44,435 bases of DNA from Neorhizobium sp. SHOUNA12A (GTDB lineage: Bacteria > Pseudomonadota > Alphaproteobacteria > Rhizobiales > Rhizobiaceae): positions 1 to 44,435 of the forward strand of contig NZ_JALBGV010000048.1 in the NCBI RefSeq assembly GCF_023006505.1. Reading direction: 5' to 3'. The position numbers and the translations under genes were made by a program. The notes below the pieces were generated by a model. It made no database searches, had not been told where the DNA came from, and worked only from the letters and a program-made list of their open reading frames with translations. Positions within the stretch are counted from its first letter, which is position 1. Each line of letters begins with the position of its first letter. Positions 7,290-20,345 of this stretch are shown here, piece by piece.

Positions 7290-9473
7290 ATGTCCCACGT
7301 CGACAGCATCGATATTGCAGAGCGCAGACGGCTCGACGCTCTGGCAAGTTACCGTATTGCGGGTTCCGGGCCCGAAAACCGTTTTGATCGCATCTGCCGT
7401 TTTGCCTCGGAGCTTTTTTCCACGCGCATGGCTTTCGTGACGCTGATCGAAGAGGATCGGCAATGGTTCAAAGCCTGTTCCGGTCTCGATATCGAGGAGA
7501 CCCACCGATCCGAATCCTTTTGCGATCACACGATCCGCACGGATGATGTTCTCGTGGTGTCCGACGCGCGGCACGACGCGCGGTTCTCCAGCCTGCCGAT
7601 CGTCACCGGCGAACCCTTCATCCGGTTTTACGCCGGAGCGCCGCTGGTCTCGCCGGACGGTTTTCGGATCGGAGCGCTGTGCATCGCCGACACGCAGGTG
7701 CGCGAAAGCTTTTCCGAGCGGGAAAGGCGGACGCTCGCGGGCCTTGCGGCCATGGTCATGGAGCACATGGAATTGCGTCGCGAGGGCATACCGCAGGCGA
7801 CGGCTGCCAACTTTGCGAATGCGACCGATCTTTCGCTGGTTACCGTCGATCCCACCGGCCGGATTGAATTCGTCAACCAGGCGGCGCTCGACATGTTCGG
7901 TTTCGGACGGGAGGAGATGATCGGCAGCTCGCTCGATATGATCGTGCCGGAGCGATTCCGCGCGGCCCACAATGCCGGTCTCGCGCGCGTGGCCGCGGGC
8001 GGCAATTCCAAACTCAAGGGCAAGACCGTCGAGGTGTCGGCTCGCCGCAAGGATGGTACGGAGTTTCCGATCGAGATGGCCCTTTCGATCTGGCACGATC
8101 AGCGCGGCGTCGGCGTGGGCGCCATCATCAAAGACATATCCGAACGCCGCGACCGCGACGTCCGGCTCCTGAGGCTGGCAAGCCAGGATACGCTCACTGG
8201 CCTATGCAATCGGCCTCGTTTCGAGGACCTTCTGCGCGAGGAACTGGCGCGCAAGCGGCCGCTTGCCGTGCTGCTCTTCGATCTTGACGGCTTCAAGGAC
8301 GTCAACGATCGGTTGGGGCACGGCGTCGGCGACTCCCTGCTGCAGGCGATCGGTGTAAGATTGCCGGCGGTTCTTGACCGTAACGTCACCGTATCCCGGT
8401 TCGGCGGCGACGAGTTTGCCATTCTCATTCCCGGAACAGGCGATCCCCTTGTCGCCCAGAAGACCGCAAATGCGGTCATCGAGGCTTTCAAGATACCGTT
8501 CGAGGTTGCCGGGCACACGTTCCGTGTCGGGGCGAGCGTCGGTTTTTCGCTCGCTCCCAATCATGGTTCGGATGCGGAGGAACTGATCGCCAGCGCCGAT
8601 TTCGCGCTCTATCGGGCCAAACAGGCCGGCGGCCGCGTCGTGCGCATGTTCGAACAGTCGATGCGCAACGAGACCCTGGCAAGGCGAACGCTCCGGGACG
8701 AATTGCTGCGGGCTTTGAACAGGCACGAGCTCGTGCTGCATTATCAACCGCAGGTGACCATCGAGACCGGCGAGGTGTTCGGCGTCGAAGCATTGATACG
8801 CTGGCAGCATCCCGAACGCGGTCTCCTGCCGCCCGCTGCCTTCCTTCCGGCCCTGGAGCAGAGTTCGATCGCGCTCGACGTCGGCTTATGGGTGCTTGAC
8901 GAGGCCGGTCGCCAGATGGCCGCCTGGAATGCAGCCGGTTATCCGCCGATCAAGATGGGCATCAATCTGTTTCCCGCGCAGGTTCGGGCCGGCGATCTGG
9001 CGCGCAGCGTCATCGACCTGATCGCGCGCTACGCCCTCGATCCGAGGCTCCTGGAGATCGAGATCACCGAAACGGTCACGCTCAACGACGACGATCAGTC
9101 GCTCGAGTCGATTCAGGCGCTGAGCGAACTCGGCGTCGGCATTGCTTTCGACGATTTCGGCACGGGCTATGCTTCGCTCGGTTCGCTGCAGCGCTATCCG
9201 CTGACGACGCTCAAGATCGACATGGGCTTCGTCCGGGACCTCCTGACCAAGCCGCGCGACGCCGCCATCACCCGGGCGCTGATCATGCTCAGCAAGGAAC
9301 TGGGGCTGAAGACGATTGCCGAGGGTATCGAGACCGAGGAGCAGGAGGCGGCGCTTCGCCTGATGGGCTGCGAGGCGGGGCAGGGCTATCGTTACGGCAA
9401 GGCGATGCCGGCCGAAGAGGTTGCCCGGCTCTTCGTCCAACCGATCGAAAAGCAGCGTATCCGGATCAAGTAA
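7290..9473 (+). CDS. GAF-PAS-GGDEF-EAL cyclic-di-GMP signalling protein
   Basis: From the ATG at 7290 (GGAG five bases upstream; an in-frame ATG at 7245 has no such site) the product is 727 residues. Order: GAF (about 20-150, beginning ERRRLDAL, with FCDHTI and FYAGAPL blocks), PAS (about 165-285), GGDEF (about 295-450; intact GGDEF at 372-376) and EAL (about 465-715; EAL at 500-502). The EAL domain keeps the metal and catalytic motifs ITET, FDDFGTGYASL and KTIAEGIET, so phosphodiesterase activity is likely. The GGDEF motif is complete, but no RxxD inhibitory site stands five residues before it, so product inhibition of any cyclase activity may be lost. No transmembrane helix is seen; it is probably a cytoplasmic redox or ligand sensor. 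The direction of activity cannot be told from sequence. Confidence 0.9.
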   Translation: MSHVDSIDIAERRRLDALASYRIAGSGPENRFDRICRFASELFSTRMAFVTLIEEDRQWFKACSGLDIEETHRSESFCDHTIRTDDVLVVSDARHDARFSSLPIVTGEPFIRFYAGAPLVSPDGFRIGALCIADTQVRESFSERERRTLAGLAAMVMEHMELRREGIPQATAANFANATDLSLVTVDPTGRIEFVNQAALDMFGFGREEMIGSSLDMIVPERFRAAHNAGLARVAAGGNSKLKGKTVEVSARRKDGTEFPIEMALSIWHDQRGVGVGAIIKDISERRDRDVRLLRLASQDTLTGLCNRPRFEDLLREELARKRPLAVLLFDLDGFKDVNDRLGHGVGDSLLQAIGVRLPAVLDRNVTVSRFGGDEFAILIPGTGDPLVAQKTANAVIEAFKIPFEVAGHTFRVGASVGFSLAPNHGSDAEELIASADFALYRAKQAGGRVVRMFEQSMRNETLARRTLRDELLRALNRHELVLHYQPQVTIETGEVFGVEALIRWQHPERGLLPPAAFLPALEQSSIALDVGLWVLDEAGRQMAAWNAAGYPPIKMGINLFPAQVRAGDLARSVIDLIARYALDPRLLEIEITETVTLNDDDQSLESIQALSELGVGIAFDDFGTGYASLGSLQRYPLTTLKIDMGFVRDLLTKPRDAAITRALIMLSKELGLKTIAEGIETEEQEAALRLMGCEAGQGYRYGKAMPAEEVARLFVQPIEKQRIRIK

Positions 9474-9588
9474 TCCGGCATGATCCGCGCAAGGGCCGGT
9501 GCCAAAACCGGACGTCAAGCCGGGACATGAGTATCCTTTGGCGGTCGCGACAATCCCATGGGAGATTTCCGGGACGGGCCTGATTTCA

Positions 9589-9617
9589 ATTGTCAACAAT
9601 CGCGGAAACTCTATAAC
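9589..9617 (+). promoter_or_regulatory. Candidate promoter with palindrome over the -35
   Basis: TTGTCA (9590-9595) and TATAAC (9612-9617) are 16 bases apart and resemble a housekeeping promoter. The -35 lies inside ATTGTCAACAAT (9589-9600), an inverted repeat ATTGT-CA-ACAAT, a possible operator. A second inverted repeat, TGATGC/GCATCA (9622-9638), directly precedes the ribosome site of the kinase gene. The rest of 9474-9648 is non-coding. Confidence 0.45.
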
Positions 9618-9648
9618 CTGATGATGCATTTGGCATCAGGGACGGCGC

Positions 9649-12576
9649 ATGTTCAGACTGACGGAGCTTTCCGAAATCGATCTGAATCAGTTGTTCAATC
9701 TCGCACCCAACCCCTATGTCATCCTCGACCGGGAGTTGCGGCTTGTCGGGATGAACGACGCTTATCTGGCGGTGACGGGGCGTAGCCGTCAAGAGCTTCT
9801 CGGCCGCAACATGTTCGATGTGTTTCCGAGCGAGTCGGCGTCGGTCCCGGGCCGGCTTCTGCGCCAATCGTTCGCCAAGGTCCTTTCCACTGGTGAGGTG
9901 GATCACCTGCCGCTCATTCCCTATCCGATCCCGGGCCCCGACGGTGAGCTCGAGGATCGGTATTGGAGTGCCACCCATACGCCGATCAAGGACGAGGCGG
10001 GGCAGCCGATCTTCATCCTGCAGCATACGGTGGATGTGACTGAACTTCATCTGCTACGCAGCCGGTCCGCGAGCGACGGCGGCTTGAAGGTTCACACCGA
10101 CCTGATGCGCCGGGCCGATGCCGTGCAGGGAGAGAATGTCGCGCTCGGCGAGGAACGGGAATATCTGCGCATGCTGTTCGAGCAGGCGCCCGGCTTCATG
10201 GCGGTGCTGCGCGGCCCGAGCCATGTTTTCTCGATCGTCAACAGGTCTTACCGGGCGATCGTTGGGCGTGAGGATCTGATCGGCAAGACGGTGCGCGAGG
10301 CCCTGCCGGACATCGACGGTCAGGGTTTTTACGAGCTGCTCGACGAGGTTTACCGGACGGGTACTCCCTATAGCGCCTATGGCGCGCGGGTCGTTCTCCA
10401 GCACTCTGAAAGCGCTCAGCCGGAAGAGCGGTTTCTCGATTTCGTCTTCCAGCCGATCCGTGATCGCGACGGCATGGTCAGCGGCATTTTCGTGCAGGGT
10501 CAGGACGTCACGGAACTTCGCCGCGCACAGGAGGCTGCCCGCGAAAACGAGGACCGGTTCCGGACGCTTGCCCAGTCATTGCCGACGCATGTGTGGACGG
10601 CGACACCGGATGGCCGGATGCAGTGGTGCAACGACCAGATCTTTACCTATAGCGGCCTGGAATCCTTCTATTTCGACAGGGAGCGTCGCTCCGAAATGCT
10701 GCATCCGGACGATTCGCCCCGGATCGCCGCGGCCTGGGGAGAAGCGATCCGCGTCGGGGGTCGTCTTGAGACGGAGATCCGCCTGCGCCGCCACGACGGC
10801 GTCTATCGCTGGTTCATCAGTCGCGCGGTACCGATCAAGAATGCCGAGGGCGAGATCACCCTCTGGGTCGCCACCAACACCGATATCGACGAGCAGAAAC
10901 AGACCGAATCGGAGCTTTCCAGCCTCGCCGAAACCCTCGGCCACCGGGTCGAGGAGAGAACGATCGAGCTCGAGCGGACGCAGGAAGTGCTTCGCCAAAG
11001 CCAGAAGATGGAGGCGATCGGCAATCTCGCCGGCGGCATTGCCCACGATTTCAACAATCTCCTGCAGGTGATCACCGGCAATCTCCAGCTTCTCGGGCGG
11101 GAATTCGCGGGCAGTGAAGTTGCTGAAAGGCGGTTGAACAGTGCGCTTGCAGGGGCTTCGCGCGGCGCCCGGCTTGCCTCGCAGCTTCTCGCCTTCGGCC
11201 GCCGCCAGCCGCTTTCGCCGAAGGTGATCAACCTGAGCCGCCTGATCCGCGAGATGGATCATCTCCTGAGGCGCAGTCTTGGCGAAGCGATCGAAATCGA
11301 CACGATTGTCGGCGGCGGGTTGTGGAACACGCTGGTCGATCCGAGCAATGTCGAGAACGCCCTCCTCAATCTCGCCATCAATGCACGCGATGCGATGAAC
11401 GGGCAGGGCAAGCTGACGATCGAACTCGGCAATGTCTATCTCGACGACGAATATGCGCGGCACGCGTTCGACATGGAGGTCGGGAAATATGTGATGCTGG
11501 CGGTCACCGATACGGGTACGGGCATGACGGCCGACATTCTGGACAAGGTCTTCGATCCCTTCTTCACCACCAAGCCGGAAGGCAAGGGGACAGGGCTTGG
11601 CCTGTCGATGGTCTATGGCTTCGTCAAACAGTCGGGCGGCCATATCAGGATCTACAGCGAGCCGGGCAACGGCACCACCGTGCGGATATATCTTCCGCGA
11701 TCGATGGAGGAAGAGGATTTGGTTGGCGAAAATGCCAGTGGTGCGGCCTTGGGCGGCGATGAGACGATCCTTGTCGTCGAGGACGACGAAGCGGTGCGGG
11801 AAATCACCGTCAGCCTGCTCGCCGAACTCGGTTATCGCGTCCTGCGGGCCAAGGATGCCGACAGCGGGCTTGCGATCGTCGAAAGCGGCGTGCCGATCGA
11901 CTGCCTGTTCACGGATGTGGTGATGCCGGGGCGGTTGAAGAGCAGCGATCTCGCCAAGCGGGCCAAGGAGCGGCTGCCGCATCTCGGTGTACTGTTCACC
12001 TCGGGTTATACCGAAAATTCGATCGTCCATGGCGGGCGGCTCGATCCGGGGGTGAACCTGCTGAGCAAACCCTATACGCGGGAGGCGCTCGCCCGAAAAA
12101 TCCGCCAGGTGATCGACCAGAGTCGGCAGGCTCCGTCGCCGCGCTTGCCCGAAAGTCCTCCCGAAATAACTTCGGTTCAGCCGGCCGTCGAGCAGCCATC
12201 GGCGCCGGATCTGCCGATCTCGGTTCTACTGGTCGAGGACGAAGCGCTGATCCGCATCTCGACGGCGGATTTCCTGCAGGATGCCGGCATGACTGTGGTC
12301 GAGGCGGGATCGGCGGCCGAAGCGCTTGCCGCGGGCAGCACCCAGACGATCGACATCCTCGTCACCGATGTGCATCTGCCGGAAATGAGCGGGTTGCAGC
12401 TCGCCTTGAAATTACGCGAAACGCTTGCCGATCTGCCGGTGATCTTTGCAACCGGCGACCGCAACGTGCCGGGATCGGAGGATCTCGGCCAGACGGCGCT
12501 GATCACCAAGCCTTACGATTATGAGCTGCTGACGACCCGCATACGGTCGATGGTGACGCCACGGTCGGGGGGCTGA
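9649..12576 (+). CDS. PAS hybrid histidine kinase with two receiver domains
   Basis: The 975-residue protein begins with three PAS-type segments (about 10-135, 175-300, 305-425), then a short coiled region, HisKA with the phospho-acceptor H466 in [11 protein letters not shown], and a HATPase with [18 protein letters not shown] and [10 protein letters not shown]. Two receivers follow: the first with phospho-acceptor D756 in FTDVVMPG, the second with D907 in [14 protein letters not shown] kinases of this type are common in rhizobia. No transmembrane helix is seen, so sensing is cytoplasmic. The start ATG has AGGGACGG just upstream. There is no separate response-regulator gene nearby, so the output partner is unknown. 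It lies 175 bases after the GGDEF-EAL gene on the same strand, but with its own promoter-like sequence. Confidence 0.9.
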   Translation: MFRLTELSEIDLNQLFNLAPNPYVILDRELRLVGMNDAYLAVTGRSRQELLGRNMFDVFPSESASVPGRLLRQSFAKVLSTGEVDHLPLIPYPIPGPDGELEDRYWSATHTPIKDEAGQPIFILQHTVDVTELHLLRSRSASDGGLKVHTDLMRRADAVQGENVALGEEREYLRMLFEQAPGFMAVLRGPSHVFSIVNRSYRAIVGREDLIGKTVREALPDIDGQGFYELLDEVYRTGTPYSAYGARVVLQHSESAQPEERFLDFVFQPIRDRDGMVSGIFVQGQDVTELRRAQEAARENEDRFRTLAQSLPTHVWTATPDGRMQWCNDQIFTYSGLESFYFDRERRSEMLHPDDSPRIAAAWGEAIRVGGRLETEIRLRRHDGVYRWFISRAVPIKNAEGEITLWVATNTDIDEQKQTESELSSLAETLGHRVEERTIELERTQEVLRQSQKMEAIGNLAGGIAHDFNNLLQVITGNLQLLGREFAGSEVAERRLNSALAGASRGARLASQLLAFGRRQPLSPKVINLSRLIREMDHLLRRSLGEAIEIDTIVGGGLWNTLVDPSNVENALLNLAINARDAMNGQGKLTIELGNVYLDDEYARHAFDMEVGKYVMLAVTDTGTGMTADILDKVFDPFFTTKPEGKGTGLGLSMVYGFVKQSGGHIRIYSEPGNGTTVRIYLPRSMEEEDLVGENASGAALGGDETILVVEDDEAVREITVSLLAELGYRVLRAKDADSGLAIVESGVPIDCLFTDVVMPGRLKSSDLAKRAKERLPHLGVLFTSGYTENSIVHGGRLDPGVNLLSKPYTREALARKIRQVIDQSRQAPSPRLPESPPEITSVQPAVEQPSAPDLPISVLLVEDEALIRISTADFLQDAGMTVVEAGSAAEALAAGSTQTIDILVTDVHLPEMSGLQLALKLRETLADLPVIFATGDRNVPGSEDLGQTALITKPYDYELLTTRIRSMVTPRSGG

Positions 12577-12604
12577 GCCGCATTCGTCTTTTGCGGCTAA
12601 GCCG

Positions 12605-13092
12605 TTATTCGTCGTCTTTCATGCCCACTGCGACCTCGGTTTTGCGCAGCAGCCACAGGATGACGATGCCGGCGCTGGTCGCGGCTACTGCGACGATCCA
12701 CATGCCGAGGCCGATGCAGAGCCCGATCGCACCGGACAGCCACATGCTGGCGCCGGTCGTCAGGCCCTTTACATCGCCGCGCATCTGGAAACGACGCCGG
12801 CGGCAAGGAAGGCAATTCCGGCGGTGACGGCCTCGATGAGACGGATCGGGTCGATCCGGACCGTATTGGGCTGGTTGCCAAACTCATGCATGATCTGCAG
12901 GCCGACCAGCGTGAAGACGGCAGATGCGAGGCCGATCAGCATGTTGGTGCGCAGGCCGGCGGAATTCTTGCGCAACTCGCGCTCAAGGCCGATCAGACCA
13001 CAGAGAAACGCCGCGCCGACCAGCCTCACCAGAAGCACTTCGATCGCAACGGGCGCCTCATGCGAAAACTCCTCGGCAAGTGCGTTGAGCAT
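12605..13092 (-). pseudogene. MgtC/SapB-family membrane protein, frameshifted
   Basis: The frame from the ATG at 13092 encodes a typical MgtC N-terminus (RLVGAAFLCGLIGLEREL, LRTNMLIGLASAVFTLVG, AGIAFLAAGVV) and then leaves the family pattern at VSRCAAM-stop (12769). If one base is added to the run of three A at 12788-12790, the frame continues as VVFQMRGDVKGLTTGASMW and then a hydrophobic C-terminus ending KDDE at a TAA at 12605-12607, giving about 162 residues, the normal family size. The gene therefore carries a one-base deletion in a homopolymer. It may be a true recent pseudogene or a sequencing/assembly error. MgtC-family proteins are inner-membrane proteins linked to magnesium limitation and ATP-synthase control. 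Confidence 0.85.
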
Positions 13093-13186
13093 GGTCGCGA
13101 TATCCCGATGTTAGCCGTGATGTAACACCGGAAACTGACGCAGGCCTATATGGTTCCGTCAGCCCTGGGACGCTGGCGCGAAAGCC

Positions 13187-14443
13187 TCAGACACGCCCTT
13201 CGGCCTCGACGATGACCTTCGTCAGGCTGCCGTTTGCCGGAAAGAGCGGGATGAGGCACGCCTGCAGGGCGTGGTAGATATCGCCCTTGCCGGGGAAAAG
13301 AGTGTGGGCCGGGACGAGATCCTCGGTCAGTTCCTCGTGCCAGCCGCCGTTTTTGTGATCGATGAAGCGGTTGGCGATCGTACCCCAGATCCGCCTATAG
13401 CTGTCCTCGTAGAAATTGTCGGCCGGCAGGTGCTCGTTGAGGAAATGCGCGGCACCGGCCGCCTCGCACATCGGCCACCAGAGCTTGTTGGTCTTGGCGG
13501 GCTTGTCGCTCCAGTCGAGCGTGTAGAAGAAGCCCCCCTTTTTGCTGTCCCAGCCCAGTGACATGGACTGGACGAACAGCGATTTTGCCGCGTCCGGCAT
13601 CCAGCCGTGCTTTTTATCCCCGAGCGTCCAGAGTTGCAGCAAGAGGCGCGACCATTCCAGCCAATGGCCGGGTGTGGTGCCGGCGGGGCGGAACATCTCG
13701 TCGGGATGGTAATAGTCCTTGTCGATCGTCCATTCGGCATCGAAATGTTCGGCGACGCGGAAACCGACGCTGCCGGCAGAACGGCGAATGACGAGGTCGG
13801 CAATGCTCGTCGCCTTCTCGAGATAGGCCTTCTCGCCGGTCGCCTCGTATGCGGCCATCAACGCTTCGGTCAGGTGCATGTTGGAGTTCTGGCCGCGATA
13901 GCTGCCGCCATCGATCGGCGACCAGTCGCGGTTGAATTCTTCCGCGATCGCGCCATGGCGCGGTTCCCAGAACCTGGTTTCGAGGACCTCGGTAATGTCG
14001 GCCAGCATCTGGTCGGCGAGGGGGTGGCCGATGACCTTGGCGGAAGAGGCGGCGAGCAGCACGAATGCGTGGCCGTAACCCTGCTTGGCGGGATCAGCCG
14101 CGCCGTCATCATTGACCTGCCAGAAATAGCCGCCATATTCCGTGTCGCGATGGCGTTCCCAGAGGGTGCGCATGCCGTGGTCGACGATATCGCCGGAGCC
14201 CGGCCGGCCAAGCAGATGGCCGATCGAAAAACAGTGGACCATGCGCGCCGATGCATGAATGCCCCGGGTCGGATTGGCGCCGCCAATCGGTGAGCCCTGG
14301 TCGTCGAGATCGAAGAAGCCGCCCTTCGGGTTCATTGCCCGGACCTGAAAGAAATCAAAGAGCCCGTCCGCCTGATCGAGGAGCCAGCGACGATGATAGG
14401 GAAGGCTCGCCCAGTTGGCTTCTGTCTGACGCGTGTCGCTCAT
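13187..14443 (-). CDS. AGE-family sugar epimerase/isomerase
   Basis: From the ATG at 14443 (GAGG eight bases upstream; the frame runs on to 14587 without another good start) the product is 418 residues, as usual for N-acylglucosamine 2-epimerase (AGE)/aldose-ketose isomerase proteins with an (alpha/alpha)6 barrel. Family blocks include GGFFDLDDQG near the N-terminus, RMVHCFSIGH, GYGHAFVLLAASSA, NMHLTEALMAAYEAT, PGHWLEWSRLLLQLW and GGWHEELTED, which contribute the histidine and arginine pocket. The members nearest in architecture interconvert mannose, fructose and glucose (YihS/mannose isomerase type); acyl-sugar epimerase activity cannot be excluded. It is divergent from metH and convergent with nothing functional, so context gives no substrate. 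Confidence 0.85.
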   Translation of the reverse strand: MSDTRQTEANWASLPYHRRWLLDQADGLFDFFQVRAMNPKGGFFDLDDQGSPIGGANPTRGIHASARMVHCFSIGHLLGRPGSGDIVDHGMRTLWERHRDTEYGGYFWQVNDDGAADPAKQGYGHAFVLLAASSAKVIGHPLADQMLADITEVLETRFWEPRHGAIAEEFNRDWSPIDGGSYRGQNSNMHLTEALMAAYEATGEKAYLEKATSIADLVIRRSAGSVGFRVAEHFDAEWTIDKDYYHPDEMFRPAGTTPGHWLEWSRLLLQLWTLGDKKHGWMPDAAKSLFVQSMSLGWDSKKGGFFYTLDWSDKPAKTNKLWWPMCEAAGAAHFLNEHLPADNFYEDSYRRIWGTIANRFIDHKNGGWHEELTEDLVPAHTLFPGKGDIYHALQACLIPLFPANGSLTKVIVEAEGRV

Positions 14444-14574
14444 GAAAACCTCGGAATCGCTGTGGCGGGGCAGTGGGTCAGAACGCCTATAGCGCCCCGC
14501 GAGTTGCCTGTCATCGCTCTTATCAAATCGATTATTGCGCGCATACTCATATGACACTTCTGGAAGGTTATATA

Positions 14575-14603
14575 TTGACATAAACATATCTTTATGCGGT
14601 TAT
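14575..14603 (+). promoter_or_regulatory. metH promoter with embedded palindromic operator
   Basis: TTGACA (14575-14580) and GGTTAT (14598-14603) are 17 bases apart and make a plausible promoter. Between them is CATAAACATATCTTTATG (14579-14596), an 18-base palindrome of form CATAAA-N-ATAT-N-TTTATG with only one mismatched pair. A site in the spacer should block polymerase, so repression is expected. The form resembles targets of ArsR-type regulators that control methionine-cycle genes in Proteobacteria (SahR/SamR type). That assignment is inference; no such regulator is in the window. Confidence 0.6.
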
Positions 14604-14635
14604 TGAACGAAATCGAAACGATGAAGGGCTGTGCT

Positions 14636-18409
<3,774 letters not shown>

Positions 18410-18423
18410 GATGGCTCAAATGC

Positions 18424-18453
18424 AAAACGGCATCCGCGAGGATGCCGTTTTCG
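18424..18453. terminator. Bidirectional terminator, metH / ABC operon
   Basis: AAAACGGCATCC (18424-18435) pairs perfectly with GGATGCCGTTTT (18440-18451) around a GCGA tetraloop. It lies 15 bases after the metH stop and about 35 bases past the end of the converging ABC operon, with T-runs on both strands. Confidence 0.9.
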
Positions 18454-18485
18454 TCTGGGCCGTCAGCCTTCCGATTTGTTTGCGA

Positions 18486-19547
18486 TCAGTCGCGGATGAT
18501 CAGGAAGTCGTGGGCGTTGAAGCGCAGCGTCAGGGTTTCGCCCGGCTGCGGCAGGACCGCATCCGGGGAATTGAACATGTCGAAGGAAATCTGGTTTCCG
18601 CCGACATCGAGCTTGGTGCGGATGACCGAGCCCAGGAAATGCGAGGAGATCACTTGGCCGGTCAGCGAGGTATCGCCCTTGGCATTTTCCAGCAGCGAAC
18701 CCGCTTCCGGGCGCAGGGCGATTGACAGCTTGTCGCCGCCTTTCAGGGCGCCGATCGATTCCCTCAGCCTGATCGTGTTTTCGCCGACCTTCACCGTGTT
18801 GGCCGCCGGATCGACGACGGTCGCCTCGATGATGTTGAGCGTGCCGACGAAGGAGGCGACGAAACGGGTGGTCGGGCGATTGTAGATTTCCGACGGGGTG
18901 CCGATCTGGTCGGCGCGGCCGGCATTCATGACGACGACGCGGTCGGAGATCGACAGGGCCTCTTCCTGATCGTGCGTCACGAAGACGGTGGTGATGCCGA
19001 GCCGGCGCTGGATTTCACGAATCTCTTCGCGCAACGAAACACGGATCTTGGCATCGAGCGCCGACAGCGGCTCGTCGAGCAGCAGGACCTGCGGTTTCGG
19101 CGCAAGCGCGCGGGCAAGCGCCACGCGCTGCTGCTGACCGCCGGACATCTGGTAGGGATAGCGGTCGGCCAGGTGGTCGAGACCGATCAGCGTCAGCATT
19201 TCCTTGACGCGTGTTTCGATCTCCGTCTTGGACTTGCCCGCCACCTTCAAGCCGAAGGCGACGTTGTCGAAGACGTTCATGTTCGGAAACAGCGCATAGG
19301 CCTGAAAGACCATGCCGATATTGCGCTGGTTGGTCTTCAGCGCGTTCTGGTTCCGGCCGTTGATCGAGATCGCACCGTCGCTCGGGCTTTCGAACCCGGC
19401 GATCATGCGCAGCACCGTCGTCTTGCCGCAGCCCGACGGTCCGAGAAAGGAAACGAACTCGCCCTTCTCGATGGACATGTTGAAGTCCTTGACGACCTGC
19501 GTCTGGCCGAAACTCTTCTTGATACTTTCGAGAACGAGGAACGACAT
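18486..19547 (-). CDS. ABC importer ATPase, polyamine/iron/aminophosphonate type
   Basis: The 353-residue ATPase starts at the ATG at 19547 with AAGGA upstream. It has Walker A GPSGCGKTT, signature MSGGQQQRVALARAL, Walker B VLLLDEPLSALD and the H-loop VTHDQEEA, followed by a C-terminal TOBE domain (about 280-350). Such ATPases (PotA, FbpC, PhnT) power importers with two permeases and one periplasmic binding protein. The gene is the last of the minus-strand operon SBP, permease, permease, ATPase. Its substrate is not decided by sequence; see the binding protein. Confidence 0.9.
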   Translation of the reverse strand: MSFLVLESIKKSFGQTQVVKDFNMSIEKGEFVSFLGPSGCGKTTVLRMIAGFESPSDGAISINGRNQNALKTNQRNIGMVFQAYALFPNMNVFDNVAFGLKVAGKSKTEIETRVKEMLTLIGLDHLADRYPYQMSGGQQQRVALARALAPKPQVLLLDEPLSALDAKIRVSLREEIREIQRRLGITTVFVTHDQEEALSISDRVVVMNAGRADQIGTPSEIYNRPTTRFVASFVGTLNIIEATVVDPAANTVKVGENTIRLRESIGALKGGDKLSIALRPEAGSLLENAKGDTSLTGQVISSHFLGSVIRTKLDVGGNQISFDMFNSPDAVLPQPGETLTLRFNAHDFLIIRD

Positions 19548-19556
19548 CAAAATTCC

Positions 19557-20345
19557 TTAAGGCCTGGACGGCGACAATTTGCCGAAGCGAGAAACGAGCT
19601 GGATCAGACCCATCGACAGCCAGGTGATCGCAAAGGCGATGACGGCGAGCGCCGACGGTTCGTAAGCCTTGTTGGCACCGACGAGCTGAAGATAGGGACC
19701 GAAGGCCGGACGGTTGAGAAGGGCCGCCATGGTGAATTCGCCCATGACGATCGCAAACGTGATGAAGGCGCCCGAGAGCACGCCCGACATGACGTTCGGG
19801 AAAATGCAGCGGAACATGATCGTCGGCCATTTGGCGCCGAGAATTTCGGCGGCCTCCGTCAGCGTCCGCACGTCGATAGTCCGCATCGCCGTATCGACCG
19901 AGCGGTACATGTAGGGAAGCGCCAGGGTCACGTAGGAGAACGTCAGCAGGACATTGGTGCCCTGGGTCGAGCCGGTGAACGGGATCCAGGACGAGGAATT
20001 GTAGAGGCGCAGGTAGCCGAACACGATGACGATCGCCGGAATGACGAGCGGCAGCAGCGTGATGAACTCGACGACCGGCCGCATCTGCGGCAGGCGCAGC
20101 CGTACCCAATAAGCCGTGGGCACGATGAGCAGCATGCCGACGACGATCGTCACCAGCGCCATCAGCATGGAGAAGCCGAAGGTGGCGCGGAACTGCGCGT
20201 CGGTGAAGACCGACTGGTAGGCGTCGAAGGAATAGGCACCGCGCCGCATGCGCAGCGAGAACTCGAACGTGCCGATAAGGGGTATGAAGAAATAAATGGC
20301 GCCGATGGCGATCGCGAGCCAGGCGAAGATCTTGTGCGCCTTCAT
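19557..20345 (-). CDS. ABC importer permease 2 (PotC-like)
   Basis: The ATG at 20345 overlaps the TGA of the preceding permease as ATGA, so it is preferred over the GTG at 20354. The 262-residue product has about six hydrophobic segments, starting FAWLAIAIGAIYFFIPLIG. The EAA-type cytoplasmic loop that contacts the ATPase is LTEAAEILGAKWPTIMFRCIFPNVMSG. Together with permease 1 it forms the transmembrane channel of the importer. The ATPase gene begins nine bases after its stop. Confidence 0.88.
   Translation of the reverse strand: MKAHKIFAWLAIAIGAIYFFIPLIGTFEFSLRMRRGAYSFDAYQSVFTDAQFRATFGFSMLMALVTIVVGMLLIVPTAYWVRLRLPQMRPVVEFITLLPLVIPAIVIVFGYLRLYNSSSWIPFTGSTQGTNVLLTFSYVTLALPYMYRSVDTAMRTIDVRTLTEAAEILGAKWPTIMFRCIFPNVMSGVLSGAFITFAIVMGEFTMAALLNRPAFGPYLQLVGANKAYEPSALAVIAFAITWLSMGLIQLVSRFGKLSPSRP

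Noticed and set aside
10576..12030. Minus-strand frame opposite the hybrid kinase (484 residues)
   Set aside because: Shadow frame with no recognisable domain.
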